Positions 36,065 to 47,367 of a DNA stretch of 64,000 nucleotides are shown one piece after another. The notes under the pieces were generated by a model. The model was not told where the DNA came from. It saw only the letters and a list, made by a program, of their open reading frames with translations, and searched no databases. Position 1 is the stretch's first letter. The number at the start of each line of letters is the position of its first letter. The DNA comes from Cycas panzhihuaensis. Its lineage: Eukaryota > Cycadophyta. The stretch covers positions 165,361,741 to 165,425,740 of the forward strand of contig CM041465.1 in the NCBI GenBank assembly GCA_023213395.1, given 5' to 3'. Both the position numbers and the translations under genes were made by a program.

Positions 36065-36589
36065 ATGATAATTAATTCAAATAATATTAGTTTTCTAGCA
36101 TTTGATGGTAATAATTTTCAACTTTGGAGGACCATTATGAATGCATACCTAATCTCAAATAACCTTTGGAAGTATATCAATGACAAATATGAACCAAACA
36201 ACAGAGAAGACTTGAAAAGGGACAATGAAGCCCTTGTACATTTATTTTGTAGCATCGATCATAATGTGTTTTCTAATGTTTCAGAAATGACTACATCCAA
36301 ATTAGTATGGAATACATTAGATTTTTTTTATGGGGGAGATTCCCTAGATCTTAATATTACTAACTATATTGATCACATTTTTCTTGTAAGGCAAATAGTA
36401 GAGCAAGTACCATATGAAGAAAAGTCTAATATTTCTTGTACTAGTATAGTTTTCAATAAAAATAATGATTCTAATGTCACATTTGATAAGATGTTATGTA
36501 TCATAAACTCAACTCAAGTGAAGGTCAAAGATCACAACAAAGCCATTTCCATTCATTCAAATAAAGCTACATCTACAACACCTACTTAA
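36065..36589 (+). CDS. T5 short Gag-like protein (174 aa)
   Basis: This uninterrupted frame starts at ATG 36065. It shows an FDGNNFQLWRTIM block (residues about 13-25), NNLWKYINDKY, KRDNEALVHLFCSID and KLVWNTLDFFYGGDSLDLN. These are the N-terminal blocks of Copia Gag (DUF4219/UBN2-like). The usual downstream Gag core and zinc knuckle are missing. The C-terminal part instead resembles the T9 and T10 proteins. It is the only frame of the element and lies 180 bp before the purine tract, at the 3' end of the internal region. Its function is unknown; packaging the element's RNA with a partner's Gag is possible. Confidence 0.65.
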   Translation: MIINSNNISFLAFDGNNFQLWRTIMNAYLISNNLWKYINDKYEPNNREDLKRDNEALVHLFCSIDHNVFSNVSEMTTSKLVWNTLDFFYGGDSLDLNITNYIDHIFLVRQIVEQVPYEEKSNISCTSIVFNKNNDSNVTFDKMLCIINSTQVKVKDHNKAISIHSNKATSTTPT

Positions 36590-36780
36590 AAGCTACTCTC
36601 ACTACACAATATTAGAGAGACACATTTTGTTGAAAGAATAACAAAATAAGTTGTTGTTGACTACATCAAGCATGTTGACTATCAAGTTAAAGGATAAAAT
36701 TTCAAAGTTATTTTCAAGTATAGGTACAAAAAATTCAAGGAGAAATGAAGAATGATGATGATGAACATTAAGGGAGAGTT

Positions 36781-37111
36781 CGTTGGGGTTAATGCTCATC
36801 ATCCCACTCCCACCTTTAGCACATATAAAAACACACATGTTAAGATAAGTTAGGTTAGGTTAATTTTATATTTAGTTAAGTATTATTTTATTATTGTTTG
36901 AATTTTGAAGGTTAAGGAGGTTTTCCTCCTCCCTCACAACTTTATATTTTCAGGGTTATTCAACCCTAGAGTCTTTAGACACTACCAACAATTGGAGATT
37001 TGATATATATTTATACAATGGATTGAATAAGATTGTATTTTGTTTTGAATTTCTCAAGATTGGCTGATGTGTATACCTGCTCCGCTATGCACTCTGATAA
37101 TTTTTGCAACA
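36781..37111 (+). repeat. T5 3' LTR (331 bp)
   Basis: It follows the purine tract ttaagggagagtt (36768-36780) and ends TTGCAACA. The target duplication GGTTA follows at 37112-37116. It is the same length as the 5' LTR and has scattered substitutions. Confidence 0.88.
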
Positions 37112-37116
37112 GGTTA

Positions 37117-37660
37117 GTGCTAGAGTAAATATTCCAAATAAAGAACTTGTACAAATGATTGTCAATAAACTTTTTAAATTATTTAATAGTATGGTAAATA
37201 TAAAAACTAATAATAATCAAATAACAATAATGAATCTTGAGATTTTGATTGGTCCTCTATTGGGATAGGAACAAAGAAATAAAAAAGTATGATGAGGAAT
37301 TTGAAATTAAAGAAGCGTTCTTATCTAGACTCAGTCTAGGAAACATAGGATGAGGGTAATTTTCCTCTAGAGTTCATAGCTAAGCTCCTGGCACTAAAGA
37401 ATAGATGAGAGGAAGATGACAAGAAAGGAGAGGTAGAGGAAGATCAGTTCCTCTAAAAGATTCCAGGGTTTACTTTAATTATGGAAGACCTAGATATTTC
37501 TCTAGTAGTTGTCAATCTTTTGATGTATGATATCATTGTGATCAAGTAGGATACTATACTTACCAATGCTTTTGAAGAAAAGTAGAGATACAAAGAGGAA
37601 GTGACCTACTAGAAATTATAATAAAGAACAGAGTAATCTTGAAGAAGAAGAAGAAGAAGA
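37117..37660 (+). pseudogene. T2 gag, C-terminal part with two zinc-knuckle remnants
   Basis: Homology to T11 Gag resumes immediately after T5 (NKELVQMIVNKL against the DLVEIVTARL block of T11). It continues through an EIKEAFLSRLSLG segment near 37300. Two zinc-knuckle remnants follow near 37470-37575, read as YFNYGRPRYFSSSC and YHCDQVGYYTYQC. Cys and His positions are partly replaced by Tyr, which fits C/T and G/A transitions. A run of Glu codons near 37640-37670 parallels the poly-Glu tract of T11. Confidence 0.75.
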
Positions 37661-39010
37661 AGAATAAGAAGAGATAACTTTTATAGTTGCACTAGCCACA
37701 AATACTAGAGTTAAAGACATATTGTATATTAACTCTAGAGCCTCTAATCATATGATGGGATGGAGAGAATGATTCAAATTATTAAGACCATATTCTCTTA
37801 ATAAATCTACGGAGTTAGGAAATAAATGCCCTCTTCACATTCGGGGTATTAGGGTGATAGCAATTGAAATCAAAGGGAAAGTATTAAAAATTGACAATGT
37901 TCTCTTTGTTCTAGGTTTAGAGAAAAATTTGTTATCCATCTTTCAACTAGGGAAGAAGAAGTTAAGAATTATTTTTGATGAAAATAGATTTTATCATATT
38001 TTAGATATGAAGAAAGGAGGGATAATAGTGGCAAAAGGCATAGAAAGTAATGATCTCTACAAATTGCTTTCTATTCCTATCACTCTAAATGATAATGTAA
38101 AGTCCCTTGTTGTTTCTAATATTGATAATAATAAACTCTAGCATTTAAAATATGTACATATCTTAACTGATAGATTTCTAACATTGTTGATGGCCTTCTA
38201 GATATATCATTTCATTCTTTTATTTTTAAAAGTTATATATTAGGAAAGTAATACAGCTTCTTATTTCAAAAATGGTTGTGGTGAGCCTAAAATAAATTAG
38301 AGATAGTGCATCTAGATCTTTACAGACCCATTACTCTAAGTTTGATTAATAGAGCTAGATATTTTCTCACATTTATTGATGATTGTTCTAGAAGAGCATG
38401 GGTATTTTTTCTTTATAGCAAATTAGATATATTTGATAAATTCAAAGAATTTAAGACTAAAGTAGAGTTGGAAAGTGGTAATAAAGTAAAGTGCACCTAG
38501 TTTGATGGTGGAGGAGAATATATCTCAAAAGAATTTTAGTTTTTTTGTAAAACCCATGAAATACATTGATAGGTAACTACACCATATATACATTAATCAA
38601 ACAGTACCAGAATGCATGAATAGAACCATCATGGAAATGGCTCGAAGTTTAATATAGGATAAATAAGTTTCCAAATCATATTATGCTAAAGTATTGAATA
38701 TCTTAATCTATTTAATAAATAGAAGCCTAATTCAAGCATTGAACAAGGCAACGTTTGAAGAAGTATGGACATGATACAAACTTGATGTAAGTAATCATAA
38801 AATTTTTAGGTGTTGAGCTTTTATTCATATTCCTGATAAGAAAAGAACTAAACTTGATTGTAAAAATGTATAATGTAAAATACGTAGTTATAATAAAAAT
38901 TCTAAGGTATATAGATGCATAAACCCTAAAATAAATAAGGTCTATATAAGTAGATATTTTATTTTTAATGAGTAAGATATTGAAAGAAATCAAGAAATAT
39001 GTCAAGAAAT
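37660..39010 (+). pseudogene. T2 protease and integrase
   Basis: The protease remnant near 37720-37755 reads YINSRASNHM, where T11 has YIDSGASKHM, so the catalytic Asp is lost. The open piece 37854-38141 covers the protease C-terminus and the start of the pre-integrase domain (FDENRFYHILDMKKGG, SNDLYKLLS). The integrase core follows in 38306-38500 with FLTFIDDCSRRAWVFFLYSK. An FDGGGEYISKEF block near 38500 has lost part of the RSDGGGEY motif, and the third catalytic block is unreadable near 38600. The many stops show an old, dead copy. Confidence 0.78.
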
Positions 39011-39249
39011 AGAAGTGCCTCCTAAAAGGCCTCCCATGACTGTCCCTTCACTTAGAGAAGTTTTTAGGATTACATTTGAAGACATAGAAATTGAAGAATA
39101 ATATTTTAGAAATATCTCCTTACTTGTCAGGGAAACAAGTCCTGTTTGCCAATGAAGTACCCTATTGGTGTCTCAAAACTATCAAAGAAGCAAAAGACAA
39201 TATGTTTAAACATAAAACTAGGTCTTAGAGGCATTAAGAAATGTTCTTC

Positions 39250-40770
39250 TCAACTAAACCTCAAAAATATGAGGAAATAAGCCAACATGATGAATGCAGA
39301 AATAATAGATGTAGAAATGACAACTATTACCAAAAATAAAACATGGGAACTAGTTGAACCACCTATTAGCAAGCTAGTTATTAATTACAAATGGGTGTAT
39401 AAAGTAAAAGAAAGTTCTAATAGAGGAATAGGAAAGTACAAGGCAAGATTAGTTGCCAAAGGATACATCCAAATTATAGGGATAGATTGTGATGAATCCT
39501 TCTCTCCAGTAATAAAACTAAATGCTATGAGGATGGTTATCACTTTGGCAACATAATAAAAGTGGAAGATCTTTTAGCTTGATATAAAGAGTGATTTTCT
39601 AAATGGAGATCTAAAAGAAGAAGTGTATATGTAGTAGCCTAATGGATATATACAAAGTGGCTAAGAACATCTTATTTACAGACTAAAAAAGGCCTTGTAT
39701 GAGCTAAAGTAAACACCAAAATCTTGGTATACCAAATTAGATAAATATCTTATTCAAAACATCTTTCCATAGATGTGAGTTAGATCCTAATCTATATATA
39801 AAAATCAATAAAGGTTTTATTACCATACTTGTTGTACATATAGATGACATGATTCATATAGGACGTGATGCAAAATCCATTATAGTTATAAAAATTCAGT
39901 TAAAAAAAGAATTTGAAATGTGTGAATTGGCACTCCTAAATTATTATCTTGGTATAAAATCAAATCAAAAGGAGGATTCAATTTTCATATCACAAACCAA
40001 ATATACTAGGAGTCTACTAAAGAAATTCAAATAAGAAGATTATAATAACTGTGCAACACCAATGGAAATAAGGTGTATTCTAACTCAATATGTAGAAGGA
40101 GCTCCAGTTGATACAACCATATATAGACAACTAATTGGTAGTCTAATTTATCTTATTGCCATTAGACCTAACATTTCATATTCTATAGGTGTGATTTCTA
40201 GATACGTCTAGTAACCAAAAGTGTCAAATTAGACTACGACAAAGAGAATACTCAAGTATCTAAAAGGTACTTCTACTTTAGGGTTAACTTATACCACAAT
40301 AAATATAATTGAGTTAGTTAAATATAGTGATTCATACTAGGCAGAAGATAGAGAAGATAAGAAATCAACTATAAGATATTACTTCTTTCTTAGTTTAGCA
40401 CTAGTATCTTAGAGCAATAAAAAGTAACCAATTATTGCTTTATCTTTTATAGAAGTTGAATACAAATCAACAACAAGGGTTTCTTACGAATTGGTATGGT
40501 TGAGATAATTACTAACATATTTGAAATAAAAATAACCACTCTTTATAGTGATAACTAAAATGCAATAAAAATGACAAGGAATCCAATTTTGCATGCTAAA
40601 ACCAAACATATAGAAGTACATCATCATTTTATAAGAGAAAAAGCTCTGAATAGAGAAATAGAGTTGATACATTGTACAACTAATAAATAAGTTATAGATA
40701 TCTTGCCTAAGACTCTTAGTAAAGATAAATTTTAATTTCTTAGAGACATGCTTGGAATAAGATAGATAAA
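39250..40770 (+). pseudogene. T2 reverse transcriptase and RNase H
   Basis: The best open piece, 39287-39556, holds KNKTWELVEPP, NYKWVYKVK, ARLVAKGYIQ and DESFSPVIKLNAMR. After it come FLNGDLKEEVYM, two adjacent TAG codons at 39632-39637 where Gln-Gln is usual, LKKALYELK, and a D-D remnant near 39845 in place of YVDD. RNase H runs from about 40320 to 40730 and ends with AKTKHIEVHHHFIRE near 40600-40640. A purine tract follows at 40775-40784. Confidence 0.8.
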
Positions 40771-40784
40771 ATATTAAGAGAGGG

Positions 40785-40939
40785 TGTTAGAATAATGTTT
40801 TATCTAGGATATTGATATAATTTTAAGTTGTGTACCTTTAGAATTATTAATGAGGGTTATGTGGTAACTCCTTTGTTAAAACTATCTAATGGTACCATCA
40901 TTTCCTTGTATTTTTGTAATCTCATATATATATTATAAT
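40785..40939 (+). repeat. T2 3' LTR, first 155 bp
   Basis: It opens TGTTAGAATAATG after the purine tract attaagagaggg and aligns with the first two-thirds of 10616-10821. It then stops at about 40939, where the T7 LTR begins. The missing end should lie beyond T7. Confidence 0.7.
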
Positions 40940-42753
40940 AGTTAAGGGACCCTTGATGTAATTTAATGTTGTTTTATAAGTCAGCCTATTATATACCTTG
41001 AATTATTGGTGGATGGCCTATATATTATGCCTTATACCTTTGTATCATATACATTTTGGTGATTAATATAGAAGCTCTATCCATAAGAGAGCTATACATG
41101 GTGACAAATTCACCCGTAACTTCTCTATTTAATTTGCTTTATTTATTTTACATATTCAATTATTTATTATAGTTATTTTATTTGATATTTATAATTAGTA
41201 CACATGAATGATAGATCTTAAAACTCTTAACATGGCATCAGAGTTATTTAAGCCTTGATTTGGTTTATTTTTGAAGTAATTTTGATAAATAGAGGCTTAT
41301 TTATGTGGTTTTCTATAAGATTTCTGTTAAAAATCTAAAAATTATGTAGTCTTGACAAGGAGAGCAATAGGTTCTAGTTGATTCTAGCCTTATGCAGTAG
41401 ATTACAGGCTCAATTGATCTCATACAGGGTATGGCTCCATTTTTATTGAAGAAAACATATGAAAAGGCCCATTTTTCATTCATTTCAACCCTACAGTTAC
41501 TCGTTTCTCTCTGTTGGAGTATCATTTATCTTTTTGGTAGCCCTACACTTGTATATTCTGTCTATTAGAAGAGATCTGAATTGATTTTTAGTTGTTTTTA
41601 GCTTTATATGGCTTTATTTTGCTTCCATGTCTCACTAGACTCTTACAGTTATATTCTTCTTATATGAAGCTTATTTTTTAGATTTTTTGCATTCATCAAC
41701 TTCTCCTTAGCCCTACACCATCCCCTCTATAATTTAGGATAATTTGTGGAGAGCTTGGAGTGTTTTAGGGCTTTGCACCTCCACATTACACGTAGGCTAT
41801 GTGATTTCACGACATTGATTTCTCTCAAAAAATTTTTAATCTTTCATTATGTTTTCAACCTAAGTCATTTAAATTAATCTAAATTTAATCTTGGATTGAA
41901 TTTTGGCAACTGTAGCCCCTTTTTCTGGTCATTTCAATCACCATATAACCTACCTTTTGGTATTAAGGGTATACTTTGAATGATTATCAACTAGATTTAA
42001 TCCTTTTGTGTAAATTCAAAAGTTATTAAGCTATAATTGATAAGTTTTCAAGTCCATTAGCCCCCTTGCTACATCAATGAGTAGTCATGTATAACCACCA
42101 GTTGACCACGAGCTCATTTTAGAAGGGGCTTAACCCCATCCTCACTTGGTTTTTTGACATAAAAAGGTACCTACACTATTTCAGTCATATCTTAGCAACC
42201 ATATATCTAATTTATGAACTATTTAGACTATCAGAAAGTAGATTCATAGCTCTACAATTTAAAATCTAATTGAGTTATATTTAGAGCTTATTTATTGAAG
42301 ATATAAGCTACTAAAATTAACCTTAGTATTTAAGTCTTTTGAGCATTCTTTCTCAAAATTTAAAGGCCTATTTTAGTTTCTTTGAAGTTATTTTACTAAT
42401 TTAGACTATGGCTAATTCTTTTTAGCTATCTAATTCTATCTTTTGAGGTTAATTAGTACATGATATTTTTTGTAGATATTGCTTTTGGAAGGTTTACAAA
42501 GTTCGCTCTTAAGTTTGATCCATCAAAGAGCTTTCTAAACCTATCTTTGTCCTTTTAATTTCTTTTATTTCATCTTCATTTCATTTATTGCTTAAAAGGA
42601 ACCTTATGTTTGTAAGAAACTCATATTAAAAATTAATTTATTATATTTAAAAGATAATATTTGATTTAAACCTCTTTTTTTCCAACCTTATAAAGGCCAG
42701 CATACACCATTGGTGTACTCTAATTTATTGAGAAAACCATTAGCTATTAGGTG
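40940..42753 (+). mobile_element. T7: 5' LTR and leader of an LTR element inside the T2 3' LTR
   Basis: A probable LTR of 293 bp (40940-41232) begins AGTTAAGGG (TG expected) and ends CTTAACA. The PBS TGGCATCAGAG follows at 41233. The leader runs to 42753, where T8 begins. It shares three blocks with the T3 leader: the 'ggggcttaacccc' region near 42125, the shared leader module at 42163-42255, and 'ccaaccttataaag...attagctattaggtg' near 42690-42750. No coding part of T7 is in the window. The start coordinate is uncertain because no partner LTR is visible. Confidence 0.6.
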
Positions 42754-43065
42754 TGTTAGGTGGTAAGTGAAACACGTTAATGTTATAAGGTCATTATATT
42801 AATTGATTATTTCTAAAAAGGGTCTTAAGTGAACTTTAAATTAGATCACTTAAGTGAAATGCACTTTCATGTGCATTATGTGTAATTTTATTTCATCTAA
42901 CTCTAATGCTCCCTCTCACAATATAAAAGTAAAAACTTAATGGAGGAAGCTCATTCTTACCTCTCTATTTTATGAGAGCTACTCTCTTTCTCTCAAGTCT
43001 CTCTTTCTCTTATTTTTTTCTTTGTATTTAGTGCATGGAGATGAAGGATAGATCCACTATTTTCA
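42754..43065 (+). repeat. T8 5' LTR (312 bp) with PBS
   Basis: It opens TGTTAGGTGG and closes CTATTTTCA. The PBS follows after two bases (TGTGGTATCAGAGCTTGC, 43066-43083). It contains two near-palindromic 'cttaagtga' boxes near 42828 and 42850 and a long CT-rich stretch (42960-43020), as in many plant LTR promoters. Confidence 0.7.
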
Positions 43066-43882
43066 TGTGGTATCAGAGCTTGCTTCCTTCATATTTCTCA
43101 CTTGCACTTACAATGGAGCCATCACTTCCTTCTCCCTTATAATCCATGGGGTGATGGAGATTGTGAAAGTAGATTTAGAAATATTTTCAAGTTCTTATCA
43201 TAGCATATTTAGTATTGTTTGCTTTCCTTTTCTCTTTTGTAGGTTTGGAACCACAATATAAGGAGTTGTAAGGCCTAAGGATTCCAATCCTTTGGTAGCC
43301 ATTTATGCTATCTTATTCTTTTTTTCTTTCCCCTCCTTTTGTCCATTTAACAAGGGGAAATGCTATTGAAAATTTTCTAACTTTTAAAAGAATGATTGTA
43401 AGGGGAGGTTCTACCTACTTTTTTAAAAGAATTTAGAGCTATTTAAAATATCCATAATCGTATGCTCTCACCTTACCTATATTGGGATCCTGATGATAAA
43501 AAAATGATAGAAATTCATATCATATCATGTGTTGATGAGATATTAGTAAGCTAAAATTTCTATAGAAATAAAATTTATTTGCTAAACTTTACAGGTCTAC
43601 TAAATCTTCTACAAAGATACAATTGACTTAATTCTAATTACTAAAGATGAGGCTCTTAGTCTAGTTTCTAACATAAAAATTGACACCCAGTTTTGTTATT
43701 TTATGAGAAAGTTATTACTATTTTAGTGAACAATAGTTATTTTTAGTAAGAATTTTAGAAAAATATATTCTGCCAACTTTGTGGGATTGCCAATATTTTT
43801 GTAGAACTCATTTGGATCTGATTCTACTTCTTGAAGATGAAGCCCTAAGTCTAGTTTATAGCACAAAAACTAACACTCAATT
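43066..43882. other. T8 leader, left part, with a degenerate duplication
   Basis: There is no convincing frame. A unit of about 180-200 bp occurs twice, near 43587-43770 and 43770-43887. The second copy is cut by T9 and resumes at 47691 ('attatgggagaaagttattgctatttt' against 'attttatgagaaagttattactatttt'). Anchors are 'agtctagttt' and 'cccagttttgtt' / 'ctcaattttgtt'. Confidence 0.5.
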
Positions 43883-43887
43883 TTGTT

Positions 43888-44217
43888 TGAAGGATTTGAA
43901 AACATGGAGATAGAGCATAACAGAAATCAAATAATCAATCCATTATATTGTATGAGCATAACAAACTATTACATTCAATCCATGTTTGAGAGCATGTACA
44001 ACTTTCCAAATAGAGGTGGTATTAAAAGATACTAGGGTTTATCACCCCAGTAAATATATAGTTTGAGGGAGGAGGGAAATCTCCTCAACTTCTAAAATTT
44101 AAATACATTAAAATAATACATAACTAAAGTAACACTTAACCTTACCTTAGTTACCTTCATATGTGTGCACTCACATGTGTAAATGGTGGGAGTAGGGTGA
44201 TAAACATTAACCTAATA
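43888..44217 (-). repeat. T9 3' LTR (330 bp)
   Basis: On the minus strand it begins TATTAGGTTAATG (TG expected) and ends CTTCA. The family's 'gggaggagggaaa' purine block and 'accccagtaaat' anchor are present. It pairs with 47368-47685. Confidence 0.88.
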
Positions 44218-44410
44218 TTCTCCCCCTTAATGGTCATCATAAACATCTTCATCTTTCCTTGAACTTGCGGTACATATATTTGAGGTAGACTTTGAGTGAG
44301 TACTTGACTAAATGTCCTTGCACTTTATCTTTATCTTTATGCATCTTTGTCCTTATATAGTGGTTTCTTTTAATATGGTTTGGCTCAAATGATCTCCAAG
44401 TAAATGCAAC

Positions 44411-44915
44411 TTACTTCAAATAGGTATGAGTAGCTACATCTTTGACTTTATCTTCTAGAATCTTTGTTTTATGAGTAGTGATCATGTCAAAGATACATAT
44501 ATCTTCATGTGCATCATTGTGATCATTCATTTGAGTTGAGTCTTTTACATTATTCTTTTCAACATAATATACCTGCTCTAATATCTGTCTCACATGTACA
44601 ACATCATCATAGTTAAATTCATTCACATTGAGGGTTTCTCACCCATAAATAGATTCTAATATATACTAAATAGATTTTGATGTAGTTAAATCACTAACAT
44701 GAATGAATATGTTGTTGTTGATTGTACTAAAGATTAAAGCTATGATTTCATTGTCCTTTCTTAGGTTTTCTTTAAAATTTTCTCCTTCCTCTAGATAACC
44801 ACATGGAACAAAATTTCAAATATCTTTTGAAGTGAGAATTGTTTTTAATAATTCTTTCCATATATGAAAATTGGTCCCACCAAGTATGAGAATTAGCACA
44901 TCATCCAAATAAAAT
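44411..44915 (-). pseudogene. T9 Gag-like protein
   Basis: Reading leftward from about 44915, the frame shows GGTNFHIWKELL, KDNEIIALIFSTINNN, LTTSKSI and ILESIYG. The open piece 44411-44626 follows, with NVNEFNYDDVVHVRQILEQV and DMITTHKTKILEDKVKDVA. Two Trp positions are stops. The order and spacing match the T5 and T10 proteins. The C-terminal 'MITTHKT...EDKVK' block is shared with T10 and unlike ordinary Copia Gag. No zinc knuckle is visible. The protein's role is unknown. Confidence 0.65.
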
Positions 44916-47367
44916 ACCATTTATAATGTGTTTAGTTACTAAGCTCAAATAAGTAAATGAAGACCTTAAATGTATGGATAATATGAAATGGATAATAAGT
45001 ACTTTTCAATATATACAAATCTCTTAAACAAGGTAGGTGAGCAATGCAATCAAATGCACATCTTTTTTAGATAAAAGGTTTCCTTTTGCATGGAACTAAA
45101 TCAATTAATAATTTTATGAAAGTAAGGATCTATACGCTCCTTTAAGATAATTTAAAATATAATTATCTTTAATGATGAAATGATAGATAATCAATGATAA
45201 GGAGTAGCTAAAGAAAAAAATAAATGACCTTTATCAATGTAAAATGCTTGATTATAAAAATAACTAGTCACCCTTTTGAAAGTAGTATATTCCTTTGAAA
45301 GTAGTAAAAAAATTGAAAGTATAAAGTGTAATCTTTTCTTTAGATGATAGAAATATATGAAAAATGACAAGTTTCTTCTAGGAAATATAGAAAAAGAACA
45401 ACTAGAACACAAAATATACCTATTTGATTAGATAGCTCCTCTTAGCTTGAAGTTATAAAAAACCAACTTCTTGTTGTAAAAAACTAAAAAGACTAAAACA
45501 AAAAATAATAGTAACTTTAATATTAAGCTATTAGTAATCAATAAATTAGATGTAACCCTTTCAAGATCATGTAATATATAAAAAGTTATAGGATGATGCT
45601 TATAAGGACTGAATAAAAAGCTAAAAGTAATTAACTTTAAATACCTTCCAAATGAAGTCAAAATTGAGTGAAACCTATTTCAAACTAAAGAACATCAAAT
45701 ATCCTTTCTAACAGATTTGACCATTTAGAAAACTGATTTCTATAACTCAAGATTTTAAAGAATAGGTAAAGAGACCCTTTTTAGGGCTTGAATAGGAGCC
45801 ACAAGGCTAAAATATTATAAAAATAAATTATAATTTTAATAAAATATGTAAAAATACTTACTTATAGATTAAGGACCTTTTAATATAAATTATTGTAAAA
45901 AATCTTGAAGAAAATATTTTTAAAAATGTTGAATAATAAAGAACTAGGCTTGATTCAGTACCTTAATTTAACCAGCATGTAATATCTATAAAAAGATTTC
46001 AAATCACTTAAAAGATTATATCAACATAAAGAGAGCTAAATCAGCTTTCCAACAAAGCTAATAGTTTAGAAAACAGATATCAAATGGGAAAGTTATAATG
46101 AAAATAGTGAAGAGACCTCTTTATGCTTAGTAAACTAAAAGCTAAAAAATTAGGTGACTTCAAACTATTAAAAACACATCAAGATAACTCTAAATCTTTA
46201 AAAATACTATACCAGCATATAGAGAATTAAAGTTGCTTTCCAACAGATCTAGTCATTCAAAGAATAGACTCCTGGATCAAAAGTTATAAGCAAAATAGCC
46301 AAGATAGCTTATTATGAAAACATAAAAAATGTGCAGAGGCTGTGCGCACAAATAAAATTTAATGGAGCTCATTCTCTTTATACACAACTTAGATTAAGAT
46401 AAAATTTTAGAAAAAGTTAGATATTCCTACCATAGAGTCACCTCTAAAATTTCATAAAGATCTAATAACCATAGAGAGAGAACAAAGTAATTGATCTCAA
46501 GAAGGTTGTGGAGGATGTATGGACTACGTAGAGGCCATAAGATTAAGTGAATGCTAAAAAATAGACTGAAATGACCTGGTCTAACTCGTATCAGACCTGC
46601 ACCCGTATCATAAAAGATATCTAATAAAAAAAGAATCTAAAATGAGTAAATGAGAGAAGGGGTAGTGGGGTTTCACTGCCAAAAAGAGCAGTCGAGCTTC
46701 TAGGAGGGAGATCTCTTCACCACAGTGTAAAAAATCAAAACTGTTGAATCTGGCACAGAGCTAACTCAGAGGGCTTCGAAATGACTAGTCATTTACTAGG
46801 GTTTCATTCATTGTGGAGATTGCACTAGCCTGTAAAAGTTGAAGTTCCTTGCTAAACCTTGAAAAAAAGTGAATAAATAATAAAACTTATAAAATATCAA
46901 ACAAAATCTCAGTATAACTTCTCCAAAAAAATGTTGGGCTAAATACATAACTGTTATTATATAGATCTGAAGAAATATTGAGTAAAATAGAGTAAACACA
47001 CTAAAAAATAGCTAAATATTTAATAAAAATATATAAAACTTATTAATAAAACTTAGTAAAATGATGAGATCTTAAATATTTTACTGATTATGGCTATGAT
47101 CCTACATAGATCTATGAAAACATGGATTATTTTGCATATATAACCTAGAAATAATCAAAATTTTAATGAAAATAATATAAAAAATTACTAATAAGATTTA
47201 TAAAAAATGAATAGAACTAATATTTTACTTACTGTACATAGCTTTGATAATTCTCTACTTTAAAATGAATAGATCTTCTTACTTTTTAAAATAAAAGACT
47301 TCAACAGGCTAAAATCTGAGCTCTGATACTAAATGAAGGAGTTGAAACAAGATACTCTTATACCAAA
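44916..47367. other. T9 untranslated leader with three shared modules and a double PBS
   Basis: Reading leftward from the 5' LTR, two PBS-like copies come first (minus-strand TGGTATAAGAG at 47355-47365, TAGTATCAGAG at 47321-47331; 34 bp apart), then about 2.4 kb without a gene. Three copies of the shared leader module lie at about 46226-46316, 46034-46116 and 45698-45782. Confidence 0.6.

Larger units (their letters stand above)
26837..37111 (+). mobile_element. T5: gag-only (non-autonomous) LTR element, host of T6
   Basis: The LTRs at 26837-27167 and 36781-37111 are both 331 bp. The duplication GGTTA flanks it exactly (26832-26836 and 37112-37116). Without T6 the internal region is about 3.3 kb and contains only one short Gag-like frame (36065-36589) just before the purine tract. 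No protease, integrase or reverse transcriptase of its own was found. LTRs of the same family flank T9 and T10. Like them, it has more than one PBS copy after the 5' LTR. Movement would need enzymes from another Copia element. Confidence 0.88.
10616..40939 (+). mobile_element. T2: Copia element, host of T3 and T5, cut at its 3' LTR by T7
   Basis: The parts of one element are scattered across 30 kb: 5' LTR 10616-10821, PBS from 10822, leader to 11277, leader again from 26232, first gag part 26479-26836, second gag part plus pol 37117-40770, purine tract 40775-40784, and the start of the 3' LTR at 40785-40939. The two LTR starts match (TGTTAGAxTAATGTTTTAT). The interruptions are T3, flanked by TTATA, and T5, flanked by GGTTA. 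Gag homology with T11 runs straight across the T5 insertion point, which supports the reconstruction. The rest of the 3' LTR should lie beyond the window. Confidence 0.85.

Noticed and set aside
44218-47367. Hidden pol genes in T9 in any frame
   Set aside because: No YVDD, DDE-integrase or protease motif was found on the minus strand after the Gag-like frame or before it. The size and the matching structure of T5 and T10 argue for a pol-less element.
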